Below, one piece after another: positions 8,952 to 20,863 of a stretch of DNA of 64,000 bases. Under the pieces are notes generated by a model. It made no database searches. It was not told the origin of the DNA and saw nothing but the letters and a program-made list of their open reading frames with translations. Origin of the DNA: Candidatus Vesicomyosocius okutanii. Its GTDB lineage: Bacteria > Pseudomonadota > Gammaproteobacteria > PS1 > Pseudothioglobaceae. The number at the start of each line of letters is the position of its first letter. Positions within the stretch are counted from its first letter, which is position 1. The stretch spans positions 496,001 to 560,000 of the forward strand of contig NC_009465.1 in the NCBI RefSeq assembly GCF_000010405.1, in the 5' to 3' direction. A program made the translations under genes and the position numbers.

Positions 8952-9366
8952 TTTTAAAAAAAATTGATGAATTACGTTCTTGATTAAATAAAGCTTGATG
9001 TTTTTGGGGTAAATCAATAATATTCATTTGGATAAAGCCATGTTTAATAAACCAATCTGTGCTATGTTTAGTTAATGCGAAAACCTTGGAAAATTTTTTA
9101 GCTTTTGCTTTAAACATAATTTTTTCAAGTAACTTTAAAGATAGCCCTGTTTTTTGTGCTTTTTTAGATACTGCTAATGAGTAAATTTCTCCCATATTAT
9201 CCTCTTTACAATCTTTAAGTCCTGCACAAGCAATCAATTGATTGTTGTTTGTCAAATAAACAAAATCTCCAATATTTTCATTAATTTGTGCCTCAGTTCT
9301 AATCAATATTTTACCCTCCTCAGAAAAAGGTTTAACTAGAGTTAGAATCTGTTCGGCTTTAATCAA
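8941..9366 (-). CDS. argA: Stand-alone N-acetylglutamate synthase (GNAT domain only)
   Basis: A 141-residue GNAT acetyltransferase that resembles the C-terminal domain of ArgA: it opens with ILTLVKPFSEEGKILIRT, has the acetyl-CoA segment GEIYSLAVSKKAQKTGLSLKLL, then STDWFIKHGF, and ends with QALFNQERNSSIFFKN, close to the typical ArgA C-terminal pattern. The amino-acid-kinase domain of classical ArgA (about 440 residues) is absent, so this is a short-form NAGS, proposed to make N-acetylglutamate from glutamate for arginine synthesis. Loss of the kinase domain should alter arginine feedback. The general GNAT assignment is safe; the substrate is inferred from similarity. Confidence 0.75.
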   Translation of the reverse strand: MIKAEQILTLVKPFSEEGKILIRTEAQINENIGDFVYLTNNNQLIACAGLKDCKEDNMGEIYSLAVSKKAQKTGLSLKLLEKIMFKAKAKKFSKVFALTKHSTDWFIKHGFIQMNIIDLPQKHQALFNQERNSSIFFKNVN

Positions 9367-9442
9367 ACTAAATGGTTAAAATATTAACTAAAAATGTCAA
9401 TTTTAGTCTAAAATTTAATCTTTATTTTTGGATAAAAAAATT

Positions 9443-11107
9443 ATGTGCATCCCAAGAAAATATTCCTCACAAGTTGTTGATGGATTTGAACGCGCACCAA
9501 GTCGTGCTATGCTTTACCCCATTGGTTTTAAAAAAGATGATTTTAGCAAACCCCAGGTTGGTATAGCAAGCACTTGGTCAATGGTAACACCATGTAATAT
9601 GCATATTAATAAATTAGCTGATAAAGCCGAAAAAGGGATAAATAACGCAGGTGGTAAAGGTGTTATCTTTAACACCATTACCATATCAGATGGTATTTCT
9701 ATGGGCTCTGAAGGTATGAAATATTCCTTAGTATCACGCGAAGTCATTGCCGATTCAATTGAAACAGTTGTTGGTTGTCAAGGGTTTGATGGTGTGGTTG
9801 CTATTGGTGGGTGTGATAAAAATATGCCTGGTTGTATTATTGGCTTAGCACGTCTTAATCGCCCTAGTATTTTTGTTTATGGCGGTACTATTCAACCGGG
9901 TAAAAATCGTACAGATGTGGTAAGTGTTTTCGAAGCAGTTGGCCGATTTTCTAACCATGAAATTGATGAAATAGAACTAGAAAATATTGAAAAAACAGCC
10001 GTTACTGGAGCAGGTTCTTGTGGTGGTATGTACACTGCTAATACTATGGCATCAGCAATTGAAGCATTAGGTATGAGTTTACCCAACTCCAGCGCACAAA
10101 ATGCTATATCAGATGATAAAAATAATGATTGTATCCAAGCTGGAGAAGCTATTCTTACTTTATTAAATAAAGACATTAAACCCCGTGATATAATGACTAT
10201 GAAAGCATTCGAAAATGCCATCACTGTAATTATTGCATTGGGTGGCTCAACCAATGCTGTATTGCATTTAATTGCCATGGCAAATGCCGCTGAGGTTAAT
10301 CTCAAAATTGATGATTTTACTCGCATTGGTAAAAAAGTACCTGTTATTGCTGACCTTAAACCATCAGGTAAATATATGATGAGTGAATTGGTTGAAATTG
10401 GGGGTACATTACCACTAATGAAAATGCTACTTGATGCAGGACTATTACATGGGGATTGCATGACAGTAACAGGAAAAACTTTAGCTAAAAATTTAAAAAA
10501 TGTTCAATCATATGCTGATTCCCAAGAAATTATTAGAGCATTAGATAACCCAATAAAGAAAGATTCACACCTTAGAATTTTGCGTGGTAACCTTGCAATT
10601 AATGGTGCTGTGGCAAAGATTACTGGTAAAGAAGGTTCAAGTTTCAAAGGTACAGCTAAATGTTTTTCTCATGAAGAAGGAGCGCTTAAGGCTATTTTAA
10701 ATGACCAAATAAAAGCAGGTAATGTTATCGTTATTCGTTACGAGGGGCCTGTTGGTGGTCCTGGTATGCGTGAAATGCTTGCTCCTACTTCTGCAGTTAT
10801 GGGGAAAGGATTGGGTGGTAAAATTGCACTTATTACTGATGGGCGCTTCTCTGGTGGTACACATGGTTTTGTAGTCGGGCATATCACTCCTGAAGCCTTT
10901 AAAGGTGGAGTGCTAGCAGTGGTTGAAGATGGTGATGAAATTATAATTGATGCACAAAATAACGTTTTAGAACTATTAGTTGATCAAGCTATTATTGATA
11001 AACGCTTATCTAAATGGACGCAACCTAAACCAAACTACACTAAAGGTGTATTAGCAAAATTTGCAAAACTAGCTAAATCTGCTTCTGAAGGTGCAGTTAC
11101 TGATTAA
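9443..11107 (+). CDS. ilvD: Dihydroxy-acid dehydratase
   Basis: Dehydrates 2,3-dihydroxy-isovalerate and the isoleucine analogue in branched-chain amino acid synthesis. The ATG at 9443 ([14 protein letters not shown], 554 residues) is preferred over a TTG at 9428. Fe-S ligand cysteines are in [15 protein letters not shown] and [12 protein letters not shown], and the C-terminal [12 protein letters not shown] motif of the family is present. It is transcribed divergently from the argA-like gene across 76 bases and converges on rnr. Confidence 0.97.
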   Translation: MCIPRKYSSQVVDGFERAPSRAMLYPIGFKKDDFSKPQVGIASTWSMVTPCNMHINKLADKAEKGINNAGGKGVIFNTITISDGISMGSEGMKYSLVSREVIADSIETVVGCQGFDGVVAIGGCDKNMPGCIIGLARLNRPSIFVYGGTIQPGKNRTDVVSVFEAVGRFSNHEIDEIELENIEKTAVTGAGSCGGMYTANTMASAIEALGMSLPNSSAQNAISDDKNNDCIQAGEAILTLLNKDIKPRDIMTMKAFENAITVIIALGGSTNAVLHLIAMANAAEVNLKIDDFTRIGKKVPVIADLKPSGKYMMSELVEIGGTLPLMKMLLDAGLLHGDCMTVTGKTLAKNLKNVQSYADSQEIIRALDNPIKKDSHLRILRGNLAINGAVAKITGKEGSSFKGTAKCFSHEEGALKAILNDQIKAGNVIVIRYEGPVGGPGMREMLAPTSAVMGKGLGGKIALITDGRFSGGTHGFVVGHITPEAFKGGVLAVVEDGDEIIIDAQNNVLELLVDQAIIDKRLSKWTQPKPNYTKGVLAKFAKLAKSASEGAVTD

Positions 11108-11172
11108 CTAATACTTATCTTTTGTTTTTTATGAATAAAAGAAGGTTTTATAGAAATTTTAGTATTATTCTC

Positions 11173-13290
11173 TTATTCTATAGGAGAAAATATTATTTGT
11201 CTATTGTCAAGATTAACAGAGGTAACTTGGATTTTAATAGTATTTCCTAATTGATAAACTTTACCAGTAGGTTCTCCTTTGAGCTGATGATTAATGTTGT
11301 CAAAAATATAATAATCATCTTTCATATCACACAAGGCAATCATACCTTCGACAAATATATCAGTAAGTTCAATGAAGATGCCAAAACTAGCAATACCAGA
11401 AATAACACCATTAAATCGATTTCCTACTTTATTAAGCATATATTCACACTTTAACCACTGTTCAACATCACGCGAAGCATCATCTGCACGACGTTCAGTC
11501 ATAGATAGATGTGTACCAATTTCAAGCATTTTTTTACTTGGTTTTTTACCTTTTTTGTTTAAAACACGTTTAATAGCGCGATGTACTAGAAGATCAGGGT
11601 AACGTCTAATTGGGGATGTAAAGTGGGTGTAGTCTTTAAATGCTAAGCCAAAGTGACCTTCATTGTTAGGAGTGTAAACAGCTTGTTTCATTGTACGTAA
11701 CACAATAGTTTTGATTATATTTTCATCATTTCTACCTTTAGAATATTCAAGAATTTTAGCAAAATCTTTAGATTCTGGCTGTATACCACCTTCAAGTGTT
11801 AAACCAATAGTAGTTAAAAATTGGCGAGTAACCTCTACTTTTTCAACTGTAGGTTTTGGATGAATTCGATATAAAAAATCTTCATTGTGATGATTTAAAA
11901 ATTTTGCTGTTGCTTGATTAGCCATTAGCATACACTCTTCAATTAGTTTATGAGCATCATTACGAGAACAATCAACAATATTAGAAATTTTACCATTATT
12001 ATTAAACAAAATTTTTGATTCAATACGATCAAAATCCATTACCCCACGTTTAATTCTGGAAGTTCTAAGTGATTTGTATAAGTTATATAATGCATTTAAA
12101 TTATCCATTACTGGTGCATAGTACTTGGTTAAATCAGTATCATGATGCTTTAAAATTTGATTAACTTTAGTATATGTTAATCGAGCATGTGATAACATAA
12201 CAGCAGGATAAAACTTATAATCTAATAGATTACCATGAGTATCAATATTCATCTCACAAGTCACACATAATCGTTCAACACCAGGATTGATTGAACATAA
12301 GCCATTTGATAAAATTTCAGGTAACATTGGTACAACACGACGTGGAAAATACACCGAATTACCACGATCAAGAGCATCTTTATCTAAATCTGATCCTTCT
12401 TTTACATAATGTGATACATCAGCAATAGCAACAATTAGTTTCCAACCTTTACTGGTAACCTCTGCATATACAGCATCATCAAAATCACGAGAATCTTCAC
12501 CATCAATAGTAACTAGCTTTATTTTAGTGATATCAATTCGGCCTATTTTGTCAGAATCAGTAACTACAGTTGGTAATTTAGAAATTTGTTCAAATGCTCC
12601 TAGTGAAAAATCAACAGGAATACTATTTCGATAAAGAGCAGAATCTGTTTCCATGCCTTTATCCATGTAGATACCTAAGATTTGAATAATTTCACCTATT
12701 GCTAGACTTTTCAAAGTTGGGGATCTAATAATTTTAACAATCACAATTTGTTTATCATGATGTTCTTTATTAATCTTTAGAATACTGATATTATTCTTAA
12801 TACGTTTATCATCAACTACAACATAAGCATATTTTTTTTCAAGATGTAGACGCCCTACTACAGTTTTAATGCTTTTGATAACTTTGATAATTTGTGCATC
12901 ACCCCGTTGATTAAGTAATCGCGCTTCTACTTTATCGCCATGAAAGACTAATTGCATTTGTTTTAATGAGAGTCTTAAGTCTTTACCACCTTTGTCTAAT
13001 GCAATAAAACCAAAACCTTTAGGATTGGCAATTACCTTTCCAGTTATCACACCATTTTTAGCACTAAATTTATGGTACACACCATGTTGATCGAAATTAA
13101 GTTGTTGATCACGAACCATGGCTTTAAGACGATGTGATAGAGGTTTTTTTTGATGATAATCAATAGTTAATAAATCATATAATTCATGTAGTGTACGTGA
13201 TTTTTTTTCAAAAAAACTAAGGATATATTTCCTTGAAGGAATTGAGTTGTCGTACTTTTTTGATTCTTTTTTATAATGAAAATCTGACAT
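11173..13290 (-). CDS. rnr: Ribonuclease R
   Basis: Processive 3'-5' exoribonuclease that degrades structured RNA. Order of domains: N-terminal winged helix (residues ~20-75), two cold-shock domains, the RNB catalytic domain with the acidic motif DGEDSRDFDDAV near residue 260, and an S1 domain at the end (GVISGIASFGIFIEL). At 705 residues it is about 100 shorter than the E. coli enzyme; it stops just after S1 and lacks the lysine-rich tail. It follows purA by 3 bases and is the last gene of hflK-hflC-hisZ-purA-rnr. Confidence 0.95.
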   Translation of the reverse strand: MSDFHYKKESKKYDNSIPSRKYILSFFEKKSRTLHELYDLLTIDYHQKKPLSHRLKAMVRDQQLNFDQHGVYHKFSAKNGVITGKVIANPKGFGFIALDKGGKDLRLSLKQMQLVFHGDKVEARLLNQRGDAQIIKVIKSIKTVVGRLHLEKKYAYVVVDDKRIKNNISILKINKEHHDKQIVIVKIIRSPTLKSLAIGEIIQILGIYMDKGMETDSALYRNSIPVDFSLGAFEQISKLPTVVTDSDKIGRIDITKIKLVTIDGEDSRDFDDAVYAEVTSKGWKLIVAIADVSHYVKEGSDLDKDALDRGNSVYFPRRVVPMLPEILSNGLCSINPGVERLCVTCEMNIDTHGNLLDYKFYPAVMLSHARLTYTKVNQILKHHDTDLTKYYAPVMDNLNALYNLYKSLRTSRIKRGVMDFDRIESKILFNNNGKISNIVDCSRNDAHKLIEECMLMANQATAKFLNHHNEDFLYRIHPKPTVEKVEVTRQFLTTIGLTLEGGIQPESKDFAKILEYSKGRNDENIIKTIVLRTMKQAVYTPNNEGHFGLAFKDYTHFTSPIRRYPDLLVHRAIKRVLNKKGKKPSKKMLEIGTHLSMTERRADDASRDVEQWLKCEYMLNKVGNRFNGVISGIASFGIFIELTDIFVEGMIALCDMKDDYYIFDNINHQLKGEPTGKVYQLGNTIKIQVTSVNLDNRQIIFSPIE

Positions 13291-13293
13291 TAA

Positions 13294-14622
<1,329 letters not shown>

Positions 14623-14636
14623 CTATTTAATATTGT

Positions 14637-15587
14637 TTAAAAATGACTTTGAGATAAGAATTTCAAATCAAATGAAAAGCCAGTAGCTGCTCTTGATTTT
14701 CCAAAAGACTTACCAATGTCGTTATAACGACCTCCTTGCGCCAAAGCTTTAGAATAATTTTTATTATAAGCTGAAAACACAACACCTGTATGGTATTCAT
14801 AGGCCTGTAATTCGCTAAGATCAAAAATAGCTTTAATACCCTTTTCAAGGAGCTGTTTGTCAATGATAATTAAATCTTCAATAGCTATTCTAGCTTGTTC
14901 AAAATGGCCAAATATTATCAATGCCTTATCTAGAATATCAGAATCCCCCTCTAGTTTTATCAAATGGATAAATAAATCAGCATTTTTAAGCGTGTTATTA
15001 TTTAAGAATACAGCTAAATCTGGCATTGATCGACGTGAGAAAATAGCTCTCAAATGTGCTACTGCTTGTATTGATATATTCTCTTGTTCTGTTAAAGAAT
15101 CAAAAATAGCAACATTACCCAAGATAAGTATGACTGAATCAATTGATAATAGCTTTAAACTTTCCAACATTAATTCGATTACCTCAACATCAGATTCAGT
15201 GGCATCTGAACCATAAAGCTCAGCTCCTGCCTGAATAGGAGAGCGTGATGCGTAGAAATCATCTGCTTTGGTTTTTAAAATTGAATTAATGTAGCAATAT
15301 TTTTCAACCGAATCGCTACCACGTTTAGCATCAATACGTGCAATTTGTGGGGTAATATCAGCATGAACTCCTAGCATTTTACCACTATTAGGATCTAAAA
15401 ACTTGAATGTTTTTTCATCAACAACATCATTAGTTAATAAGAGTGAATTAACATGTTCAACCATTGGGGGAATAACTAAACCGAAACCTTTATCAGCATA
15501 TAAATCTAAAAGATGACGGCGCAAGGACTCAAAAACCAAGGCTTGATCATTAGTAAGCTCCTCTATACTTTCAGGCAATTGCCACAC
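14637..15587 (-). CDS. hisZ: ATP phosphoribosyltransferase regulatory subunit
   Basis: HisRS-like protein without aminoacylation activity; it pairs with short-form HisG for the first step of histidine synthesis. Class II synthetase features are visible: KTFKFLDPNSGKML, the motif 2-like DITPQIARIDAKRG, and the C-terminal GGRYNDIGKSFG and AATGFSFDLKFL. It is 316 residues long, shorter than the roughly 390 of many HisZ proteins, with the missing part at the C terminus. It sits between hflC and purA, the usual place. HisG is not in the window. Confidence 0.92.
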   Translation of the reverse strand: MWQLPESIEELTNDQALVFESLRRHLLDLYADKGFGLVIPPMVEHVNSLLLTNDVVDEKTFKFLDPNSGKMLGVHADITPQIARIDAKRGSDSVEKYCYINSILKTKADDFYASRSPIQAGAELYGSDATESDVEVIELMLESLKLLSIDSVILILGNVAIFDSLTEQENISIQAVAHLRAIFSRRSMPDLAVFLNNNTLKNADLFIHLIKLEGDSDILDKALIIFGHFEQARIAIEDLIIIDKQLLEKGIKAIFDLSELQAYEYHTGVVFSAYNKNYSKALAQGGRYNDIGKSFGKSRAATGFSFDLKFLSQSHF

Positions 15588-15599
15588 TCCCGTATCTAA

Positions 15600-16457
15600 T
15601 TATTTAATTTGTGGATTAAAGTAACGGAAGAATTCCGTGTTTGGATTAAGAACTAAAATATTATTTTGATTAGAAAATGACTTTTTGTACGACTCTAATG
15701 AACGATAAAAAACATAAAAATCTGAATTCTTACTATAGGCTTTTGCGTAGTTATTTGCACTAACAGCATCACCCTCACCTCTAATTTTCTCAGAATCTCG
15801 ATAAGCATTTGCCAAAATAATAGTACGTTCTTTGTCAGCTGCTGCCTTAATTATTTCAGCTTTCTCTGCTCCCTTAGATCTAAACTCTTTAGCTACTCTT
15901 TGTCGTTCTGCCTGCATACGACGATAAACTGAATTAGATACCTCTTGTGATAAATCAATTCGTTTAATGCGAACATCAATAATCTTAATACCAAATTGAG
16001 CAATGTCCTTTTTTGCAAGTCTGGCAATGTTTGCCATAATTTCACTACGTTCACCAGAAACAACGTCAGCAATAGTACGTTTTGAAAATTCACTTTTAAG
16101 CCCAGTTTTAATAATTTGGGCTAGGCGATTATTAGTTCTAGCTATGTTACCACCTGTTGATTTATAAAACTGCTCAGCATCTTCAATTCTCCATTTAACA
16201 TAAGAATCGACAATCACATTTTTTTTCTCGCCTGTTAAAAATCGTTCAGATGGTGCATCTAAAGTTTGAATACGATGGTCAAATTTTACAATATTATTAA
16301 CAAATGGCATTTTGAATTTAAGACCTGGAACTTTCTCAACGCTTACAATTTCACCTAAACGTAATTTAATGGCTGTTTGTGTTTCATTGACTGTATAGAC
16401 TACTGAACTTAATACTAAAAATAAAACAGCAATTAGAGCTAAACCTATTTTTTGCAT
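15600..16457 (-). CDS. hflC: HflC, modulator of FtsH protease
   Basis: SPFH/prohibitin-family membrane protein that with HflK forms a cage around FtsH. An N-terminal transmembrane segment (residues ~4-22) is followed by the band-7 domain (VNETQTAIKLRLGEIV onward) and a helical region near EFRSKGAEKAEIIKAAADKE. The 285-residue length is normal. Its start overlaps the hflK stop by one base, which indicates coupled translation. Confidence 0.95.
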   Translation of the reverse strand: MQKIGLALIAVLFLVLSSVVYTVNETQTAIKLRLGEIVSVEKVPGLKFKMPFVNNIVKFDHRIQTLDAPSERFLTGEKKNVIVDSYVKWRIEDAEQFYKSTGGNIARTNNRLAQIIKTGLKSEFSKRTIADVVSGERSEIMANIARLAKKDIAQFGIKIIDVRIKRIDLSQEVSNSVYRRMQAERQRVAKEFRSKGAEKAEIIKAAADKERTIILANAYRDSEKIRGEGDAVSANNYAKAYSKNSDFYVFYRSLESYKKSFSNQNNILVLNPNTEFFRYFNPQIK

Positions 16458-17626
16458 TATCTACCTCCTCTATTTCGGAAAATATCTCTAACATTACTAC
16501 TACCTTGATTGTTTTGTTTTATTGATGATTCTTGAATAGTAACTTGTGCATTTGCTTGCTTAGCATTAATGAGTTTATCAATAGGTAAGTACATCATGTT
16601 ATTAGTCTTAGAGTCAACCATAACCTTGCTGGTAGTAGCCAGTACGTTTTCCATAGTTTCTCGATATAAACGCTCTTTAGTAACTTTGGGTGCTTTTTCA
16701 TATTCAGCTAAAATTTGTTTAAAGCGTGAGGTTTCACCTTCTGATTTAGAAACTATTTCAGATTTGTAAGCTTTTGACTCCTCAAGCATACGTACAGCCT
16801 TACCACGAGATTTTGGTAAGATATCATTAGCATAAGTTTGTGCTTCGTTAATTAAGCGTTGCTTATCTTCTCGAGCTTTAACTGCATCAGAAAAAGCAGA
16901 TTGTACTTGTTCTGGTGGTTGAGCATCTTGCATATTAACTGTGGTTATTAATAAACCAGTTTTGTATTTATCAAGCAAACTTTGAGATTTTATTTTAATA
17001 TCATCAGCAATATTAACTCGCCCTTCAGTTAAAATATAATCCATGGTATTTTGACCAACAATTTGTCGAATAGCGCTTTCAGAGACGTGACGAAGTGTTG
17101 TGTCTGGTTTGACAACATTAAATAAATAATCTTGAACATTGTTTATTTTGTATTGAACTGCAAATTTAGCTTCAATCATATTTTCATCTTTAGTTAACAT
17201 TAATGATTCAGATGAAACATTACTACCAAAACGTCGATTATTATTAACCGTATTACGATAACCAATTTCAGACGTTCTAATTTGTTCAACATTAATTCTA
17301 TTTAAAGTTTCAATTGGATAAGGAATATGCCAATGAGGTCCTTGAGAAGTTTCTTCTTGGAATGCCCCAAAACGCAGTATAACTCCTTTTTCAGCAGGGT
17401 CAATAATATAAATACCTGATAATAACCAAATAAATAAAATCAAAATTAATATATATTTCAAATTACCATTTGAAGGTATTTTAGGTGTAATTGTATTTGA
17501 TGATTTCTTACCATTTAAAAAACCATCAAATTTATTTTTCATATCTTTGATTACTTTCTCTAATTCCGGTGGAGTTTGATTATTGCCATTCCAAGGATTT
17601 TTATTGTTGTTGTCATTCCAAGCCAT
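16457..17626 (-). CDS. hflK: HflK, modulator of FtsH protease
   Basis: Partner of HflC. The N terminus is rich in Asn/Gly/Pro (MAWNDNNNKNPWNGNNQ), as is typical of HflK. One membrane helix (residues ~56-75, ILILILFIWLLSGIYII) precedes the band-7 domain (DPAEKGVILRFGAF) and coiled-coil region. 389 residues. First gene of a five-gene minus-strand run; 143 bases separate it from the divergent lptD. Confidence 0.95.
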   Translation of the reverse strand: MAWNDNNNKNPWNGNNQTPPELEKVIKDMKNKFDGFLNGKKSSNTITPKIPSNGNLKYILILILFIWLLSGIYIIDPAEKGVILRFGAFQEETSQGPHWHIPYPIETLNRINVEQIRTSEIGYRNTVNNNRRFGSNVSSESLMLTKDENMIEAKFAVQYKINNVQDYLFNVVKPDTTLRHVSESAIRQIVGQNTMDYILTEGRVNIADDIKIKSQSLLDKYKTGLLITTVNMQDAQPPEQVQSAFSDAVKAREDKQRLINEAQTYANDILPKSRGKAVRMLEESKAYKSEIVSKSEGETSRFKQILAEYEKAPKVTKERLYRETMENVLATTSKVMVDSKTNNMMYLPIDKLINAKQANAQVTIQESSIKQNNQGSSNVRDIFRNRGGR

Positions 17627-17769
17627 TTTAATTTATGTGTCCAAATATATAGTTAAAATCTGGAGTTATTTTACCCAAACTAAAGCAAGCTTATGCAACT
17701 AATAGGGCAATCTATTATTATGGTTATATGATGTTAAAATAACAACATTTGAGAGAATATACAATTATC

Positions 17770-19980
17770 ATGCAAAAACAATTAGCTCTTTGTTTATTAC
17801 TTGCTTTTTTATCTAACACTATTAGTGCTGGAAGTTTAATACTAAACTGTAAAAATAACGTTTTACTTTTCCCAGAACAAATACTCTCAACTGAAACTAA
17901 AGATCTTAATATTCAAGCAAATTATAGTGAAATTTACAAAGGTGATAGTTATTTTTTAAAAGGCAATGTTTCACTAAATTCAAGCACTTATTTTCTAGGC
18001 GCTGATGAAATCAGTATTAACAAACCTAGCAAAATATCAACAGCTACTGGCTATGTTAAATTTCAAAACAACGAACTTATGCTAACTGGTGATAAAGCTA
18101 TGATTAAAAAACAAGGTGAAATGATTTATACAACTTTAAATCAAGTAAAATTCTACTATCCAAACTTAAAAATAAAGGGTCGTGCACAATTTGTAACTCA
18201 TGATGGTACTGAACAAATATTTAACTCAGGTAGCTACAGTTTATGCCCACTAGGTAATTCTGATTGGCAAATGAAGGCTGATAAAATCATATTGAATTCA
18301 ACGACCAATAAAGGTATAGCAAAAAATGTTACGATTGAATTTTTAGGGATAACTATTTTTTATTCCCCTTATCAAGAATGGGTATTGAAAGGTCGTAGTT
18401 CTGGATTTTTAGCGCCAATATTTGGTAGTTATAATGAATTAGGTGTTAGTGGAGGTAGCAACTACCAAGTTAAAATTCCTTATTATTTTAATATTGCTCC
18501 TGATCGTGACTTTTTCTTAATTTTGAACCAATTATCAAGTCGTGGTAGTGTATTTGAAGGTAAATATCGTCAACTTATCACTGACAATAATTATTTAGGT
18601 AATGGGCGTTCTGAGATTGAAGGTCATTATTTATTAAATAAAGATAAAATTACTAATAGCAGACGTTGGCTATTAAATTCAAAATTAGACTTATCACTAA
18701 ACGCTAAAACTGATTTAAGTATTGTCACTAGTCGAGTATCAGATTCGGATTACTTTAAAGAAATTGCTCATAGTAATACTTCGGATTCAAAATTACGATC
18801 TTATGTTAATTTATCCTACAAAAACCAGAAAAAAAATTTAACTATGTCTTTTTTTATTGAATCAGAACAACTTATTAACAACGGAAGTGCTTCGTACACA
18901 CGTGTACCAGAGTTATCTATTAATAAAAAATATAAAGGTTTAGATGGACGTAATGTTGTTTTCTCATTAATTAGTACAAAATTTACGCACAAAAACTCAA
19001 ATACTACAACCAATAAAACCGGGATTCGAACTCATGCGCAGACAAAATTTAGTCGCTCATTAAAAACTAATAACTATTCAATTACCCCAAGTTTGAAATT
19101 ATCAACAACTAATTATACAATGGATGATGCTGTTCATCAAGAACGAAATATTGTTAGTTTTGGTTTTGATTCTAAATTTTTCTTAGAAAGGAGGGTGTTC
19201 TTATTTGGTACACATTTAACTCAAACCTTAACCCCAAGGTTAGGATACAATTACACACCTAAAAAAGACCAAAGTACATTGCCTAATTTTGATTCTGATG
19301 ATAAAAATAATTTATACGAAAGTTTGTTTTCTGGACAAAAATTTACAGGTATCGATAGGATTGCTAGTGCTAATGATCTTATTTTTGGTCTTGAGTCAGA
19401 CTTTATTAATGAAGAAACAGGTGGTACCTATTTAAGTTTAAAAATAGCCCAGGCATATCAATTTGATGACATGAGTATGAACAGAAATGGCACTTTAGTT
19501 AGTCAAAAAAAATATTCCAATGTTGCCATGTCGGCTAATTTAACGATGCGTGATTTTTCTTTTAATAATTCACTACAGTATAATTCAAGAACTAATAAAA
19601 TAAGTAAGCGTAATAGTTCAATTAGTTTTATTATAAATTCTAGAAAGTTTTTAACTTTGGCACATTATGTTGATAATGGCAATAATTCAGTTGAATTATA
19701 TAGCGCTTATCCATTAACACAACAAACACATGTGTTTGCTGGTATTAATGGATCTATTAGTAACTCAATTATTAATAAAGAAACCATAGGTATTGCTTAT
19801 GAATCTTGTTGTTGGGCGGTACGTTTAGCGTATTTTAAAGAGTATTTAAATGAAAACAATTATGATTATGTGGCTAAATTTGAGCTAGTACTAAAAGGAT
19901 TAGCTACCACTTCCTCAAATTTATATAAACGTTTAAAGGAAGATATACCTAATTATTCAGTCAATCTTAATGATTTTTAA
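17770..19980 (+). CDS. lptD: LPS assembly outer-membrane protein LptD
   Basis: Outer-membrane beta barrel that inserts lipopolysaccharide into the outer leaflet. The ATG at 17770 gives a clean signal peptide (MQKQLALCLLLAFLSNTISA); a TTG at 17749 would only lengthen it. The mature part has the N-terminal OstA-like domain (residues ~45-180) and then the barrel. The four cysteines used for the two disulfides are present: one in LNCKNN, one in YSLCPLGN and the adjacent pair in YESCCWAVR. 736 residues versus 784 in E. coli. Followed by surA, as in many gammaproteobacteria. Confidence 0.93.
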   Translation: MQKQLALCLLLAFLSNTISAGSLILNCKNNVLLFPEQILSTETKDLNIQANYSEIYKGDSYFLKGNVSLNSSTYFLGADEISINKPSKISTATGYVKFQNNELMLTGDKAMIKKQGEMIYTTLNQVKFYYPNLKIKGRAQFVTHDGTEQIFNSGSYSLCPLGNSDWQMKADKIILNSTTNKGIAKNVTIEFLGITIFYSPYQEWVLKGRSSGFLAPIFGSYNELGVSGGSNYQVKIPYYFNIAPDRDFFLILNQLSSRGSVFEGKYRQLITDNNYLGNGRSEIEGHYLLNKDKITNSRRWLLNSKLDLSLNAKTDLSIVTSRVSDSDYFKEIAHSNTSDSKLRSYVNLSYKNQKKNLTMSFFIESEQLINNGSASYTRVPELSINKKYKGLDGRNVVFSLISTKFTHKNSNTTTNKTGIRTHAQTKFSRSLKTNNYSITPSLKLSTTNYTMDDAVHQERNIVSFGFDSKFFLERRVFLFGTHLTQTLTPRLGYNYTPKKDQSTLPNFDSDDKNNLYESLFSGQKFTGIDRIASANDLIFGLESDFINEETGGTYLSLKIAQAYQFDDMSMNRNGTLVSQKKYSNVAMSANLTMRDFSFNNSLQYNSRTNKISKRNSSISFIINSRKFLTLAHYVDNGNNSVELYSAYPLTQQTHVFAGINGSISNSIINKETIGIAYESCCWAVRLAYFKEYLNENNYDYVAKFELVLKGLATTSSNLYKRLKEDIPNYSVNLNDF

Positions 19981-19981
19981 A

Positions 19982-20863
19982 ATGAACAAAACTTTATTAT
20001 TAATTTGTGTATTTTCATTTAATATATTTGCTATACCTAATAGTATTGTTGCTATTGTTAATGATGATTTGATTACTTTTGACCAGATTAGTATTGATAT
20101 TAAACCCAACTATACTAAAGCACAAAAGTTGACTTTAGTTAATCAACAAATAGATTTAATCTTGCAATTACAAAAAATTAAACAACTAAGTATTGTTCCA
20201 AAAGAGAATGTGATTAATAGCATGTTAGGTAATATTGCTTTAAATAATGATTTGAGCTTAATACAATTGCAATCTTTGCCTCAATTTGATAAAGTTATTA
20301 ACCATGTGAAACAGAATTTATCATTAGAAGGTCTTAAACATTTTATTATTGAAAATCTTAATATTGAACTTACTGATGTTGAAATAAGTAAGCAATTATC
20401 TAAAACCCCTAATCATTTAAACAAGTTAGAGAAGCAAATAAGAATAGCGCAAATCACCATTAACTCTACTAACCAAGTAGATTCAAATCGTTTAATTAAG
20501 GATCGATTGATTGATTTAAGTGAGAAAATTAATAAAGGTGATTCATTTTCTATTTTAAAAAAAATTTATTCGCAAGATAATTTTTATAAAAATGACAGTG
20601 AATCTATTTGGCTTAATTTATCAAAATTACCAAAAGCTTTTCAACAGAGTTTAAAAGGCCTTTTAGTAGGTGAGATATCACAGCCATTTAAAATAGGACA
20701 AGTTTGGAGGATTGTTAAAATTATTGATAAACGTAGTGTTGACAATTATCTAGTCGAACTTAAAGCTAAATTAATACGCCAAAAAGAAGATACTTACTTC
20801 TATAATTGGGTTAAGAAAATAAGGAAAGAAGCTTATATTAAGATTTTTGACAATAAGTTATAA
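19982..20863 (+). CDS. surA: SurA-like periplasmic chaperone, shortened
   Basis: Periplasmic chaperone for outer-membrane proteins. The start at 19982 (MNKTLLLICVFSFNIFAIP) gives a signal peptide; an ATG four codons earlier lies inside lptD. The N-terminal chaperone region (AIVNDDLITFDQI) is typical. Only one, divergent, parvulin-like segment can be seen (residues ~150-255, with SIWLNLSKLPKAFQQSLKGL). At 293 residues it is far shorter than the roughly 430 of E. coli SurA, which has two. Identity rests on the lptD neighbourhood plus these features. Confidence 0.82.
   Translation: MNKTLLLICVFSFNIFAIPNSIVAIVNDDLITFDQISIDIKPNYTKAQKLTLVNQQIDLILQLQKIKQLSIVPKENVINSMLGNIALNNDLSLIQLQSLPQFDKVINHVKQNLSLEGLKHFIIENLNIELTDVEISKQLSKTPNHLNKLEKQIRIAQITINSTNQVDSNRLIKDRLIDLSEKINKGDSFSILKKIYSQDNFYKNDSESIWLNLSKLPKAFQQSLKGLLVGEISQPFKIGQVWRIVKIIDKRSVDNYLVELKAKLIRQKEDTYFYNWVKKIRKEAYIKIFDNKL

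Noticed and set aside
9892-10461. 189-codon minus-strand open frame inside ilvD
   Set aside because: It is the antisense shadow of a strongly conserved enzyme gene and shows no recognisable domain.
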